DNA of 64,000 bases from Diadema setosum (Eukaryota > Echinodermata > Echinoidea > Diadematoida > Diadematidae), in contig NC_092685.1 in the NCBI RefSeq assembly GCF_964275005.1, positions 11,061,654-11,125,653 on the forward strand. The letters are read 5' to 3'. Made by a program: the position numbers and the translations under genes. Of the stretch, positions 22,423-34,504 are shown piece by piece. Under the pieces are notes generated by a model. That model saw only the letters and a list, made by a program, of their open reading frames with translations. It was not told the origin of the DNA and ran no database searches. Numbering within the stretch: position 1 is the stretch's first letter; each line of letters starts with the position of its first letter.

Positions 22423-23280
22423 TGCAATATGAATATGATGTCAAGAGGAAAACGTCTGCTGGTGCTGGCGTGAACCTGTCTCTAGAATAGAAATTATAAT
22501 GTGGACTGAATCAAGTCCCTTTTTACCAGACCAATCTAAGTGTATGCCGATGAAAGATTAAGGAGTTCTAAGACAGAGAGCTGCCAGGTGGATGGATCAG
22601 TGGAGCTATGTGAAGTCTCAGTGCAGTCGCTCGGACCATAACAGCTTCATGTGATCTTCCGATCTGGTTCCCACCCACGCCACGAGCGAGCAAGATAACA
22701 TGACACGATTTGCTGGGTGCATGTGGGAAGCTCTAGCAGGATTGAAGCAAAGCGCAAAGAATTGTTCAGTCCGCCCAAGTAACTGGAAAAAAAAAAATGT
22801 GAACCAGCGTTGTTATGCGGAAGTGCGGTCTCGTCCGCCCCAATTTCGCTGTGTGATAATACATGCTCACCATGCATCCCTGTGAAAAAAAGATTTTCGC
22901 CAAGATTATCAAAAATGTTACTATTGCTTTTTTATTTGTTTTCAACAAACGCCCACTAAGTATTCAATGGGAAGTTTCTCCAAATGTGGCATGTGGATTA
23001 ATGAATGCAGCGATACGTATACTCAAGGGTAGGCCTATATACTCGTACTCGTATATTATAAAGCAGTATACATAGTGAAAGTTTGAGGAAAACCAAACTT
23101 TTAAAAGCAAAAATAAAGAGTATCAAAAAAGTGTCGCCTTTTATCTAATGAAAAGTATGCATTCCTTTGACATGGTACTGACATTATTCGCCCTGCTTTC
23201 TAAAAAAAGGTGATAAAGTAAATTGCTATTTGATTATAGGCCTATAAAATGAATTCATGTACATGTATTATAAAAAAAGT
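22423..23280. other. Upstream flank of NPC2
   Basis: Should include the NPC2 promoter. No canonical TATA/initiator pair was identified. Short frames show no domain. Confidence 0.4.
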
Positions 23281-23287
23281 CTACGTA

Positions 23288-23288
23288 A

Positions 23289-23350
<62 letters not shown>
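23288..23350. repeat. (TA)n microsatellite
   Basis: About 60 bp of TA repeats. Confidence 0.95.
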
Positions 23351-23354
<4 letters not shown>

Positions 23355-23820
23355 TGGGCCGTCGCATCTTAGTAGTGTGTATAACGAGAGTAAAGGTTGC
23401 TTTTGAATCCTCACAATTTGATTTTACTTCGAGCTTTCGGGCTCTGCCCTTTATCAAGAAGTGTGAGATGCACAGTTCACATTTGGCCTGGTTACATGCC
23501 GGCAGTTAATTGGCAGCCGGTTGTGGGGAACCGAAACATTTGTGCTGAGGTGAGGTGTTGTGTGTGTGCTAGGATGGCAGCTAAGTATATTGTAGCGAAC
23601 AACGGGGCCTTGGCACTTATGCAGACCGAGCCGACCGTCCGTTTGATCGAAATATACGATCACTCTATTGAAGAGGATAAAACCTGAAGTTTCCTACCAC
23701 TTGTACGTCACCAGTCTACACCTCATGACCTTGCACTTCCCACCATCTGATTCAAAGGCACATTCTCACTCTCATATCTAATTCACCCAGCACACTGACA
23801 AGTGAATTTTCACTCTCACT

Positions 23821-24158
23821 CCCGACGTCGTTTCTAGAGTGCGTCGTTCTTTGTCATCATTTAGAAAGTACGTCGTTTCCCGACGTCCGCCTTTGTACTT
23901 CGTCATTCTGCACCTTAGTCCAGAAGTACGTCGTCCTCCGACGTTTGTTCGCCCTGGAATTACGCCGTTTGTACTTTTCATTTCCCAAAGTACTGTACTT
24001 CGTTCTCCGACGTCAGTTTTGGAAGCACGTCGGACGTACTAAAACTGTCTTGTCCTTTCCAAAGTACTGAACTTCGTTCTCCGACGTCCGTTCTGGAAGT
24101 ACGTCGGACGTACTTGTCCCTTCCAAAGTACTGAACTTCGTTCTCCGACGTCCGTCCA
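23821..24158. repeat. CpG-rich tandem array built on ACGTCG/CGACGT
   Basis: At least three clear units beginning CCAAAGTACTG at 23985, 24059 and 24123 (spacing 74 and 64 bp), each with TTCGTTCTCCGACGTC and GGAAGYACGTCGGACGTACT. Degenerate earlier units back to 23821 keep the GACGTC/ACGTCGT motif. Very CpG-dense against an AT-rich background. It lies 1.4-1.8 kb upstream of the NPC2 start codon. Confidence 0.85.
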
Positions 24159-24179
24159 GATATTCAGTTATCCCACGGT

Positions 24180-25108
24180 GCAGCAAAGCCCGCTCGAGAA
24201 TGCTCGCAAAGGCTGCTGGACGAGTTGCCTTCTAGTGCGGCGCCACCGGTGGGCATCTTAGTTTCGTCGGCATTCAGCATTCATTCCAACCAATACCTAT
24301 CTTGTACTGAACACAAATGCATCACAACCTCCGAGGCGATGTACCGGAACACCAACTTGTTTATTTTCAGGTACAGTGTGTACATGTTCTCAATTAGAAC
24401 ATCTTTAAGTGTACAAGACACAAAGTTCAATCTCAATCCTCCTCCTCTTTGGTCAGAGTGTATGAGCAGAGTGTAGTGCAGGTATTGTTTCATACACGTT
24501 ACTCACTGAAACGGTATGAGGTTGCTACTAGTACCTGTGTGGAATTATTATAGACATGGTTATCAATTTCCCCTAAAATGTCCTTTATTCTTTCTTTGTT
24601 TTTACACAGAATTAAGCTATCCTTTTAAACTCTTCGCAGTTTGATTGAAATCATTTAAATCAAACATCAACACCATATTCAGTCCCATAACTGATCATGT
24701 TTACTAATTAATCAACGTTAATTGTCTAAAATGTGTCATATGGCCAACCTGTATACACACGTATACACACACAATGCTAAATGTATGTATCAAACCTCTG
24801 TAACACAACTTTGAACTAACTGTAGGAATTATCGCTGCACTTATCATCCATACTTTTATCACTATCTGAATCTCCACAAAAACCACTAATTGACAAATAA
24901 TCATCAATACAGAAAACTGACTTAAAGGAACAAATCAAACACTCTTTTAGAATGCATAGCTTGTTACATGTATAAATCAGCACAAAGTAACCACGACTAC
25001 ATTTTGTTACTGAATTCCTATGAACACATTTCGCTCTTATAATGGTTTCTCACAAATGTCAAAGGAAATGCACTACACACTACACAAAATAAATATCATT
25101 TTGTTACA
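24180..25108. other. Intergenic, nothing recognised
   Basis: Short frames near 24225-24493 on both strands without a domain. Ordinary sequence otherwise. Confidence 0.4.
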
Positions 25109-25141
<33 letters not shown>

Positions 25142-25174
25142 CTCTCTCTCTCTCTCTCTCTCTCAGAGAGAGGG
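25109..25174. repeat. (TA)n-(CT)n compound microsatellite
   Basis: TA repeats run into CTCTCT and then into a short AGAGAGAG complement, which can fold into a hairpin. Confidence 0.9.
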
Positions 25175-26438
25175 ACAGATGTGAAAGCGTACTATCACTT
25201 TTATGATTAATATCAATATTATCATCATTATTGTTATTATCATCACCATCATATCATTATCATTGCTACCATTATTCTCTTGTCTGAAAGGACAGAGAAA
25301 AGCCCCTTATAAACTGAATGAATGAATGAATTTGAATTCATTATCCAATGGATTTCATATCATAACCATTGAGGTTGATTGTTTATAATTACGCAGTCAC
25401 ATGGAAAAATGCAAGGATAATAAGGAGCCAGAAAATAGCATGAATGCTAGTCGAGTCTGGCCCCTTGAAGTTCAGGCAGTTTCAAAGTCTTTTTTCTCAC
25501 GTTTTTTTTTAGCTGCATGTGCAGTAATGTGTTACCACGATTACTGGTTAGATAGTTATCAAAAAGACATTCTAGTGCTAATAACAGAAAAATTATTAAA
25601 TGAACAATTCATTACACGATGAATATACTGACACTAAGTATGTCATACACAATGTCTACTATACTAACAAAAAGAAAGTATTTATAGGATACGTTATGTT
25701 AACAATATCTCACTGAGCATGTTAACGTGCTGTTAAAAGTTCTATGACCCCCAGCTTTACGAAAACATGACCTTGCTGTTTTCTTCTTAATTCTGATGAC
25801 TGGTGTACATCATTCCACAATGCTGTACCTTGGTAAAAACACTTTTTCCCTGGTTTATTTGTGTGAGTGCCATCACTGTCACCACCATGCTCTCCACCTA
25901 TAGGGTCTACTCTTTATGAGAGAAGTAAAACGAGTTCATTATATCAATAAGGCATAACTGTACTCTATACACTGCTACTTCAGTCTCCTTCGAAAGACTT
26001 AATAGCAGTCACAATAAAGTGCCTTGCAGAAAGCAGAAAAATCACCCATTTAGCGCCATCATTCGTTGCCACGCATGGCCATTTCTTTCTTTCTTTCTTT
26101 CTTTTTTGCTTGTATGTAATGTTTTTACGAGCACTTGATTTGATTTGTTGTATTTCTAGATGTTTATATTCTCATAATTTGATTACGATACATTATCAAT
26201 TATATCATATAACTCGCTTTGAAACTGTCAAGAGTATTTTTTTTCTTATTTTGTGTTTAAAAATCGATTTTGAATAGTATATACATGATTATACATTATA
26301 CTTTTTCATGTCGAAAAGGTTTTAACAAATAACAGAGCCCTGGGGAAGACGGGTAGTTAGTTTCAGATTTGCATGATTGCATCACTATACTTCATTTTGA
26401 ATGTATAATGTTTGTCTATCTTATGCTGCATAGTATTA

Positions 26439-26440
<2 letters not shown>
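25175..26440. other. Intergenic, nothing recognised
   Basis: Holds ATTATC/CATCAT simple stretches at 25190-25275 and a (CTTT)n run at about 26080-26105. No gene evidence. Confidence 0.4.
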
Positions 26441-26478
<38 letters not shown>

Positions 26479-26516
26479 TGTATATATACATATTCAAGTT
26501 CAAATTCAAATTCAAA
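26441..26516 (-). repeat. (TA)n with retroposon-tail-like TTCAAATTCAAA units
   Basis: TA repeats (26441-26492) followed by CAAGTTCAAATTCAAATTCA. On the minus strand this resembles the GAATTTGAAC-type simple 3' tails of CR1/L2-like elements. Confidence 0.5.
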
Positions 26517-27000
26517 ATGATTCTATTTCCATATAAAGTAATACAAAGTAATATAACGTTTACATGAGTACACTTAACTGCTGGCTGAATTTTCCATCTT
26601 CTTTCAATTTGGCGCAAGTCAATTGGACAAAGAGCGTCAGTGTTCAGCCAAGCGTGAACAAAAATTTTGTTTTATTGATTGCACTTGATAGATGAGACTG
26701 TTGTGCACCCATAAGTAAAAAAAAAAAATCTTCCAGACATTTTGAAATGTAATTTAGACAATTTTTTCAAAAGTGTAACGTGTTTTTTTTATACGCTCTG
26801 TATTATAATTATGTGATGCTATAATATTCTGATTGAATTTCACAAATATAATTCTTTCAGCCTAATCAGCTGTGTAAATTACGCAAAATAAATGGGCCAA
26901 CAGATGACAAAGAAAAGTTGCAGAAAGTCAAGTTTCACGTTGCCGTATCTGTATATAGCTGCTAATAGTTTGTTTTGTGGGCGTTATTTCATTCTCTTCA
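26517..27000. other. Intergenic, nothing recognised
   Basis: AT-rich without coding or repeat signal. Confidence 0.35.
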
Positions 27001-27019
27001 CCCGCTGCTCGCCCTCCTT

Positions 27020-27690
27020 TTCGCAAAGCTCATCTAGCTCATTCTGCCATCCATTAAGACGCCAAGGGTAATGACAAGTTCCATGGAACAGAGCACGTGT
27101 AAAAGAAATTTTATGATATTATCAATATATTTTACCTCAGCCACGTCACTCGTTTCCATCATAAGTAGACGTCTTTTGGTGAACCATCAATAAAATATTG
27201 TTCAGCTTTGTTTATCAATATAATAATGAAAATAATGATACATGTGCAATAAAATGACACGCAATTTGTTTAGCATCAATTACAAAATGTATTTCAGTGC
27301 TTTACAGTGCTGTTTGAAAAAAAAAAATACATAATACCGAATCAACACCAATGTATAGATTTACTCGTTAGTTATTCTACCAGTTTTGATAGATATTTTG
27401 AGTGGGCATTGTCACATCACAGATACTGTGTACACGCTTATATTTTGCGCCATTTTGAACAAATACATCTCGCTTATGTTGCCTTCTATTAAGATGTCAA
27501 GGGTAATTATACTAATTCCATGAGCAGATCACGTTTATAAGAATTTCATAAATAAATTCTATAACAACCACTTCACTCGTTTTGCATATTGTCTGCATCA
27601 ATAGGCGTGCTTTGTTGAGCCGTCTTGTTCTGCCTTGTGCTGAAGTTTGTTAGCTTTGGTTTCCAGATGATATAACCAGTTGTCGCTTTG
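27020..27690. repeat. Old diverged tandem duplication, period about 440 bp
   Basis: Blocks at about 27026-27210 and 27462-27640 share an ordered series: CTCATCTAGCTCATT / CATCTCGCTTATG, GCCATCCATTAAGACGCCAAG / GCCTTCTATTAAGATGTCAAG, CAGAGCACGTGTAAAAG / CAGATCACGTTTATAAG, and CCACGTCACTCGTTT / CCACTTCACTCGTTT. No function is evident. Confidence 0.55.
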
Positions 27691-28340
27691 TTTCATGCAA
27701 GTGAAAAAAAAAGAGAAAAAGATGTGAAAATATGATATGATTCTAAATTAAAACCCCAAAGATCAAAAGCACTTTAAGCACTCAAGTGTATGAAACTGAT
27801 TCTCGTGCACCGCTTTTGAAAGACAAACCTTTCACTGGGAAGATGCCAATGTTAATTTGCAAAGAGTAGCCAATGGCAAGTATTAAGCCCATTTTTTTTT
27901 ATAAGTAAAACATGTTCAAACTTTTTTTTTTTTTTTAATAAGCTCAATAAAAAATCTATACCCAAAGAGAGACAGAGAGACGGGGAAAGACAGGAAAGAT
28001 GAACGCAATTATATGTTTATTTCGTAAACAACGGTCTACCAATATCAGAGCTTCGTAACCACAAAGTCTGTATCGTATCTTTTACACTATAACGGCGTGT
28101 GTAATAGACCGCTACCATGTTTCTTCCTTTGCACTTTATACTATACACGTACTTTTTTTTTTTTCAAACAGACAAGATACCAATCCAAATATTCATTAAT
28201 ATCATATTTCATGACGCAAGTTTTACAGTGAATATCCATGGTGTCCACGTTCACTTATACAGCTTTACACGATGAAACGTTTCTAATTGTATGTGCAGGA
28301 CTAATTCAATGTTATCATCTGCCACACATCGGGCAAGTTG
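27691..28340. other. Intergenic, nothing recognised
   Basis: Several poly-T/poly-A runs and a GAGA patch. No coding evidence. Confidence 0.35.
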
Positions 28341-28344
28341 TTGT

Positions 28345-28720
28345 ACTTATCTTGAATTGATTGATTTTGATTTTGTTTCTGAATTTCTTTTTCATACAAA
28401 AATGAAATACAAAGTCAATTGAACGAACTAATTGAGCAGAGTATAATTTGAATCTGACAATTAAAAACAAATGAGTAATTCAATTATTCAACATTTTTTC
28501 TGATATAATGCAAAATGAAAATAAACAAACGATTTTGTGCACACATTTATGTATGCAAACATAAGTTACAGTATATCTATTCTTCAAAGACAATAGGAAA
28601 CTCTTGATGTACAGAAATTCAGGAGACCATCATCATAAGCAAACGCTTGACGAGGACAGTGGCATCAGAAATGATTGTCTAAACAATACAACATTGTAAC
28701 AATATAATATACAAGTCGCC
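28345..28720 (-). mobile_element. Probable retroposon 3' UTR, copy A
   Basis: Begins (on the plus strand) with GATTGATTTTGATTTTG, i.e. a CAAAATCAAAATC-type simple tail on the minus strand, and contains CAGGAGACCATCATCATAAGC, which matches the same position of copy B at 29891-30180. Decayed; no coding part. Confidence 0.45.
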
Positions 28721-29890
28721 ACCCACTATAAGTGGCAATAAAGAGAATGGGAGGGAAGAATGAGGGGGAAAGGTGCAGCGGTGCATTGTGCAAGATGTGA
28801 AGTGTTTGCGTGGAAATGAGTTTTGAATATGTGTTAATGTTCATGTTTGTTGTGTACGTTCAGTTCGGAGCCCTTACTTTAACTATAGAAGTGAAAAAAT
28901 AAAACATATAAATAGCAACATGCTCTATTTAATATTCGGATACATCTTTTATTTCTCAACTCAATTTTAGGGGCCCGCTTTATTTCAATCAAACGAAAAG
29001 AAATTCAGGATACAAAGTATACATTTGTCGATTTACATTGTTCAACAATGATTAAAAAAAGTGCTGAAGTATAATGCAAAATATATGTACAGACAATAAT
29101 TATTATAGAACGAGAAAACAATCCATACTTTACAATGGTAATAAAAAATCATAATTATAGCGATGGAAAAGAGTGATTTACTGAAAGGCGAAACTTTACA
29201 AACATGGATCACTCTACAAAACAACAATAAAAATATGCAAAATTTATCTACGTATACTATAAGAGCATCTTTCAAAGCATTCCATACTTTAGTTAATTTG
29301 CGGGCATGATTTAATGCAGAGCTTACGAAATTTAAATACTATATCTTGAACAATCGAGGTGCTAGATGTCATGACTTCATTACTGAATGAAAAAGGCAAA
29401 CATTATATGCAGCACACATGATTTCTCTATATTGAAGCGACATTATTTATATCACTTGCGGATTTTCTTTATGTTTGTTTTTAAATCAAAAGGACTTGAA
29501 TCTCCATCGTAATGTTTAGGGGAAAATAACATGAATCAAAGCTGCATAGATAACAAAAATTCATGAAAATTAGATGGAAAAGGATAGAGTAGACACTATA
29601 TGTATATAAAATTGTGAAAACATAACCCAGCTCGAATAACAGCACGCCATCTAAAATGCAATCAATGAATGAAAAAGGGCTTTTCTTTTTTTTTTTTTTT
29701 CAGTCACAAGGTGAGTATGGAACAGTTGTACTTCCGATTCATCTCGTTTATATTACATTATTATAAACGCCTAAAGTGATTTTCTTCCAAATAATGCCTA
29801 ATAGGTGACATGACCCGTAGCTACAACAATTTGATGTATATACGGGTGTGCATAGCTCCTTTCAATTGCCTTTGAACAACGAATGATTAA
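28721..29890. other. Intergenic, nothing recognised
   Basis: AT-rich with no gene evidence; poly-T run at about 29683-29700. Confidence 0.35.
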
Positions 29891-30180
29891 AAGGTTTGAT
29901 TTGATTTGATTTGATTTATTTCTGCATTTTTCACAGAGTATATAGATATTCACATTGCGTCCAACACAAAATGACTATATTATGATATAATTATAATGTA
30001 CCAATAATGATATTTTGTATAGGTGAATAATAATCATACAAAAACAATTAGAAAATCATGATCATTCAATCGAATTAATACATACAAAATGCAGGAGACC
30101 GTCATCTTATGCTGAAGCTTGAGTTTGATGGCGGCCTCTGGAAAAGCATTATGGCTTATACTTCTTTACAAATCATTAAA
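29891..30180 (-). mobile_element. Probable retroposon 3' UTR, copy B
   Basis: Starts with TTTGATTTGATTTGATTT, the complement of an (AAATC)n tail, and shares the GCAGGAGACCGTCATCTTATGC segment with copy A. Lies just downstream of the GPCR stop codon on the same strand. Confidence 0.45.
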
Positions 30181-30264
30181 TACATAATAAATTGTGTAAC
30201 CGAATATAGGGCAGCTACAAAATGCATCAGTGCAAAGATGAGTTAGGGTGCAAGTGCATATGTG

Positions 30265-30380
30265 CAATTTTAATAATAATGATAATGATAATAATGATAG
30301 TAATAATAATAATAAGAATAATCATAGTAACAATAATAACAATAATCATAACATTAGGAATAATGATAATAATAAAGTAC
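30265..30380. repeat. (TAATAA/TGATAA)n simple repeat
   Basis: About 115 bp of imperfect trinucleotide-rich sequence. The Ile-rich frame over it is an artefact. Confidence 0.85.
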
Positions 30381-30570
30381 ATTTATAATGCGCCATATCT
30401 ATCATTACTGATACTCTCGGCGCATGAGAGCCTGTAAGATTAAACACATGCTGTGTACACATAAACAGGTAATATAGTGCAGCCCTTCAAATTTTGTTGT
30501 TTTATTATTATTAATGCTATTAAAAAAAATCTAAGAAAAAAAGGTGCGAACAGTCGGGGAGGATGTCAAA

Positions 30571-31830
30571 TTAACTCTTGGAATCACAACAGGAGCAGTA
30601 CCGACACACTTTGGTCACCCCTTTCCTGTACTGGCGATTTGTTAGGGCGTACAAAAATGGGTTGACAGCGGAATTCATGTAGACTACCATGTAGGCCCAG
30701 TACATTACCAGCGGACTAACACAGTGAGGACAAGCCAGGGACACTAGCGAAGCGATGGCTACTGGAGTCCAGAAGACCAGAAATGCACCAACAAGGACTG
30801 CGAGTCTGAGAGTTGACTTTTGATGAAGTCCTTGGAGTTTGGCCTTCTTCGGTACGACTGGAACACTGGCGACATTCAAATCTGCAGTAGTGAGGAAAGA
30901 AGACGCCTGGCCCTGTCGGGGATTTCCTGTCGTCAAGGATACCGTCGGATCACCGTGGATGAGGGATGGTGTGATTGTACCTGCAACGGCCATTCCGGAC
31001 TTTGGCGTCAGACTTGTGCTCGTACTCCCGTCTGACACACCTGCCGCTGCACCCGGCGGAGCCGTGTCCTGGTTAGGCTGAGTATTCAAAGTTTGTTTTG
31101 AATGACATGCAGTCCCTGGGTTTGCTGCCCCGTCTGTCACCGTGTTAGTGAGATGGATGCGAGTCGAAATTCTCCGTATCGTAAGAAAGAGGTTAAAGCA
31201 GAGGAACGAAAGAATGACGAGGGGAAATACATATTTCAAAATGATAATGAAGATTACGAAATTTGGACACAGATATATAAACTCCATGTCGCAGAAATAG
31301 TCATAATCAATTACACTTCTTCCATAAACTGCAGGAAAGCCGAACGCTAAGAAGAAACAAAATGCTGCCTCTCCTGTCCAGCAAATAGCCATCAGAATAT
31401 CGACATGCTTTGCTTTGATGGCTTGTCGATATCTGGGCTTTCTCGAAGCCCGGAGATTATGAAACATTGTCATCAGTATGATGACGGTGACAGGCATGAA
31501 CGTGATAACGTACGCCAAAGCCTGTCTGAACTTGCAGAACACCTCCCCAAATCGCCATCGCACCGAAAAATCGGCGTCTGCAAGGAATGGCACGTTGAAG
31601 ATCCCTACCATGAAATCCGCAACAGACAGGTTTACAATAAACCTGTTGTTGACTTCTTTTCGGATGTCTTCCACGAGCAAGTACGTTGCCATGACAACCC
31701 CGTTGCTGCAGACGATAAGGACGCTCAAAAACACCGAAAATGTAAGCCGGGAAATGAAAGCAGCACTGTTCCTGTTCACGGTGGTGAGGAGGATGTCTGA
31801 TACTCCCTCAGTGTTGGTTTCATTTGCCAT
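30571..31830 (-). CDS. Orphan class A (rhodopsin-like) GPCR, main coding exon
   Basis: Encodes a 419-residue seven-helix receptor. Visible: N-terminal sequon NET, TM1 (27-51, N43), TM2 NLSVADF (67-73, D72), Cys99 at the top of TM3 and Cys180 in loop 2 for the disulfide, TM4 W151, TM5 P203, a 120-residue Ser/Thr/Pro-rich third intracellular loop (221-340), TM6 FWTP (353-356), TM7 NPFLY (390-394) and a short Cys-rich tail (CRYCSCC), probably palmitoylated. The DRY site is replaced: residue 3.50, counted from Cys99, is His124 (FHN). The amine-binding Asp of TM3 (3.32) is Ala106. Start chosen at 31830 (A at -3, G at +4) because a strong acceptor (31853-31851, pyrimidine tract then TTTGCAG) cuts off the frame's upstream part; a weaker ATG lies at 31839. 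Layout recalls amine or muscarinic-like receptors; ligand unknown. Confidence 0.9.
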   Translation of the reverse strand: MANETNTEGVSDILLTTVNRNSAAFISRLTFSVFLSVLIVCSNGVVMATYLLVEDIRKEVNNRFIVNLSVADFMVGIFNVPFLADADFSVRWRFGEVFCKFRQALAYVITFMPVTVIILMTMFHNLRASRKPRYRQAIKAKHVDILMAICWTGEAAFCFFLAFGFPAVYGRSVIDYDYFCDMEFIYLCPNFVIFIIILKYVFPLVILSFLCFNLFLTIRRISTRIHLTNTVTDGAANPGTACHSKQTLNTQPNQDTAPPGAAAGVSDGSTSTSLTPKSGMAVAGTITPSLIHGDPTVSLTTGNPRQGQASSFLTTADLNVASVPVVPKKAKLQGLHQKSTLRLAVLVGAFLVFWTPVAIASLVSLACPHCVSPLVMYWAYMVVYMNSAVNPFLYALTNRQYRKGVTKVCRYCSCCDSKS

Positions 31831-33960
31831 GATTATCATGCAGCTTCGGCCTGCAAAGAAGAAAAGAAGGCCAAACAAAGTAAAGAGAAATAAAAAGGTA
31901 TCATGACAGCGTCAACCACCTGTTGCTTATTTTTGTGTATCGACGATGCAAGTTCGTAATCGGATCATCATCATGCGATGTGTCGCTATACACTGTGCTG
32001 CATTCATGTTGCTCGTTCTTTTGCTTTCAGGTCTCGCTTTCCAAATTGTCTCATAACTTTTTTTCCCCAGAAAATATCCCAAAACCACATTTATCACCGG
32101 GGTATTAAAATGACGGGTCAGATGCTCTTCTGCTTTTGTTTGTGCTGAGTGTCCCTTCTTATGACGCGCGTACTAAATACTAAAGTTTGCTGTGCTTTCA
32201 AGTGTATAGGCTGTCTTTGTCCGGGTATATTCTCGGTGTCCTTTATTAAGGTCTGAATGCTCTTTTTCCTCATGCTCATTAATTTACTTCGTCCAAAAAT
32301 AAACTGAGGCTATTTCTGAAAATGTTTGACATCCTGCTTTCAATGCGTTCATCAATATATGATCAACGGTAATCATCTGACATGTTATCTGAGGTAAAGT
32401 CATTCTTTTTACCAGTCAGGAAGACGAATACTGGTATAATAAAAAAAACAAAACTGTCACCACGTTAATCAGATAAAGTCTCAAACAGACAAACCAAGGT
32501 ACACAGCAAACAATCAAACTGACTCTCATTAGATCTTTGAAAGCATCCAAAGCTTCTTATAAACTCTTTATTTCCTTTCGTTTCGTGTCGCTTTTTTCAT
32601 TTCCAATAGATATTTATTGCAACATGAATACGCATAATAACAAAGCAATGTAATGAAACAAAAAACTGCGAATTGAGATACACCATTGTACATTTCATAA
32701 CAAATACCGAAAAACTTTCTTGAAAATACAGGGGGCTGCTAAAAAGCAGGGCTTGTAGATTGCAGTCCCCTCATGAAGAATATTTAATGAAAAAACTTAC
32801 AAAACTGAGCAAAGTGCTTGAAAAAAAAAGAGGGAAAGAAAGTTAGAAAAGAAGTAGGGGCCTACAGGCATACAGACACGTAAGCAAACACGAGACAACT
32901 CTCTTGTAATAAAAAAAAAAAAGAAAAAAGGGGGGAAAGTAAGTAAGTGTAGAATGCATGACAGGAAGAGACTATATATCTCAAGCGTCTTTGCTATATA
33001 GCTATACATGATGGACAGAGAAAAGGGAGAAGGAAGAGGAGGTGAAAGGTCAAAACCAAGGCACGTGAGATGTAATTATGAACGCACCCTTCAAAATATA
33101 ACGAGTTACAGAAAAAAAAAAAATTATTGAAGACGATAAACAATATTGTAATAAAAAAAAAGATTTGAAATTGAGCCTGACAAAAGTATAACATATTCCG
33201 CAATGTGAAAATTTTCTTTAAAATTTCTTTAATTTAAAGGTATACCGCTGAAACTTAGAGATTCTTTTATATCGCTATCAAGAGAATTCCTAAATTTAGG
33301 GCCAGAGCAGAGAATACAGATTCGACAAAAATAGTCCTGGTCAAAGGCAAGTGAAATTCATTAGATTGCCGGGTAGGATATGGACAATTATTTTTGTGTT
33401 TTGTTTATTTTTTTATTACATTGTAGTTCATTTGCACAGTGAAATCTATAAGCAATAAGGCTTTGCAAAGACGATCGTTTATACATGTCAGTCTGACAGG
33501 GTGATGGTTGATTTACATTACCTAACTTGAAAAACAAACAAACAAACAATCCCAAACAATCCCAAACAAACCTGCAACAACGGGTATAGTAGGTTTGCAT
33601 CTTTAATGCGATTTCGGCGTGCGTCTGAATAATAAAGAACAATCTTCCCAAACAAAGTAACAAACAATGAGTTAACTCGGATACAAGAAAGAAGAAAAAA
33701 AAATAAGTCTCAAGAGCAACATGCTTTTCCATATATTTACAGTTATTCGCGTTCTGATTCCGTTTGGTAAAAACAGACGGTAAGTTAAAGCATGGAGCGA
33801 CTAACAGTAGCTCCATGGTTAAAGGGTTTTACTCAGAAATTCTTACCGTCCACTGCAATAAATGGATAGAGACACAAAGTCATGATGAACCTGCAATCTA
33901 CGAAAGCGAAAGGAATGGCTTAAACGATTCTGGCATAACAAACCGAAATCGCATCTTTTA

Positions 33961-34504
33961 CTTCTGCTTCTACTTCTGCTTCTGCTTCTACTTCTACTTC
34001 TACTTTTACTTCTACTTCTACTTCTACTTCTACTTTTACTTCTACATCTACTTCTACTTCTACTTTTACTTCTACATCTACTTCCACTTCCACTTCCACA
34101 TCTACGTGTACTTCTACTTCTACTTTTATACTTCTGCTTCTACTTCTACTTCTACTTCTACTTCTTCTTCTACTTCTACTTCTACTTCTACTTCTACTTC
34201 TACTTCTACTTCCACGTCTACGTGTACTTCTACTTCTACTTCTATACTTCTGCTTCTGCTTCTACTTCTACTTCTACTTCTAATTCCACTTCCACTTCCA
34301 CGTCTACGTGTACTTCTACTTCTACTTCTACTTTTATACTTCTGCTTCTACTTCTACTTCTACTTCTACTTCTATTTCCACTTCCACTTCCACGTCTACG
34401 TGTACTTCTGCTTCTGCTTCTGCTTCTACTTCTACTTCTGCTTTTGCTTCTGCTTCTACTTCTACTTCTACTTCTACTTCTACTTCTACTTCTACTTCTA
34501 CTTC
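33961..34504. repeat. Hexanucleotide satellite (CTTCTA)n with higher-order blocks
   Basis: 544 bp of TTCTAC/CTTCTG units. A longer block, CCACGTCTACGTGTACTTCT followed by CTTTTATACTTCTGCTTC, recurs at about 34096, 34212, 34299 and 34391. Frames on both strands over it (Phe-Tyr, Ser-Thr, Leu, Arg-Ser, Val-Glu) are low-complexity artefacts. Confidence 0.95.

Noticed and set aside
23405..23475. CGAGCTTTCGGGCTCTGCCC motif reminiscent of Penelope-like element ends
   Set aside because: No reverse transcriptase, inverted partner or target duplication nearby; the resemblance is only from memory.
31831..31878. MFGLLFFFAG start of the GPCR frame
   Set aside because: It reads through a polypyrimidine tract and acceptor; the hydrophobic residues come from the tract.
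33961..34504. Regularly spaced repeats as a CRISPR-like array
   Set aside because: Unit is a hexanucleotide with no unique spacers, in an animal genome.
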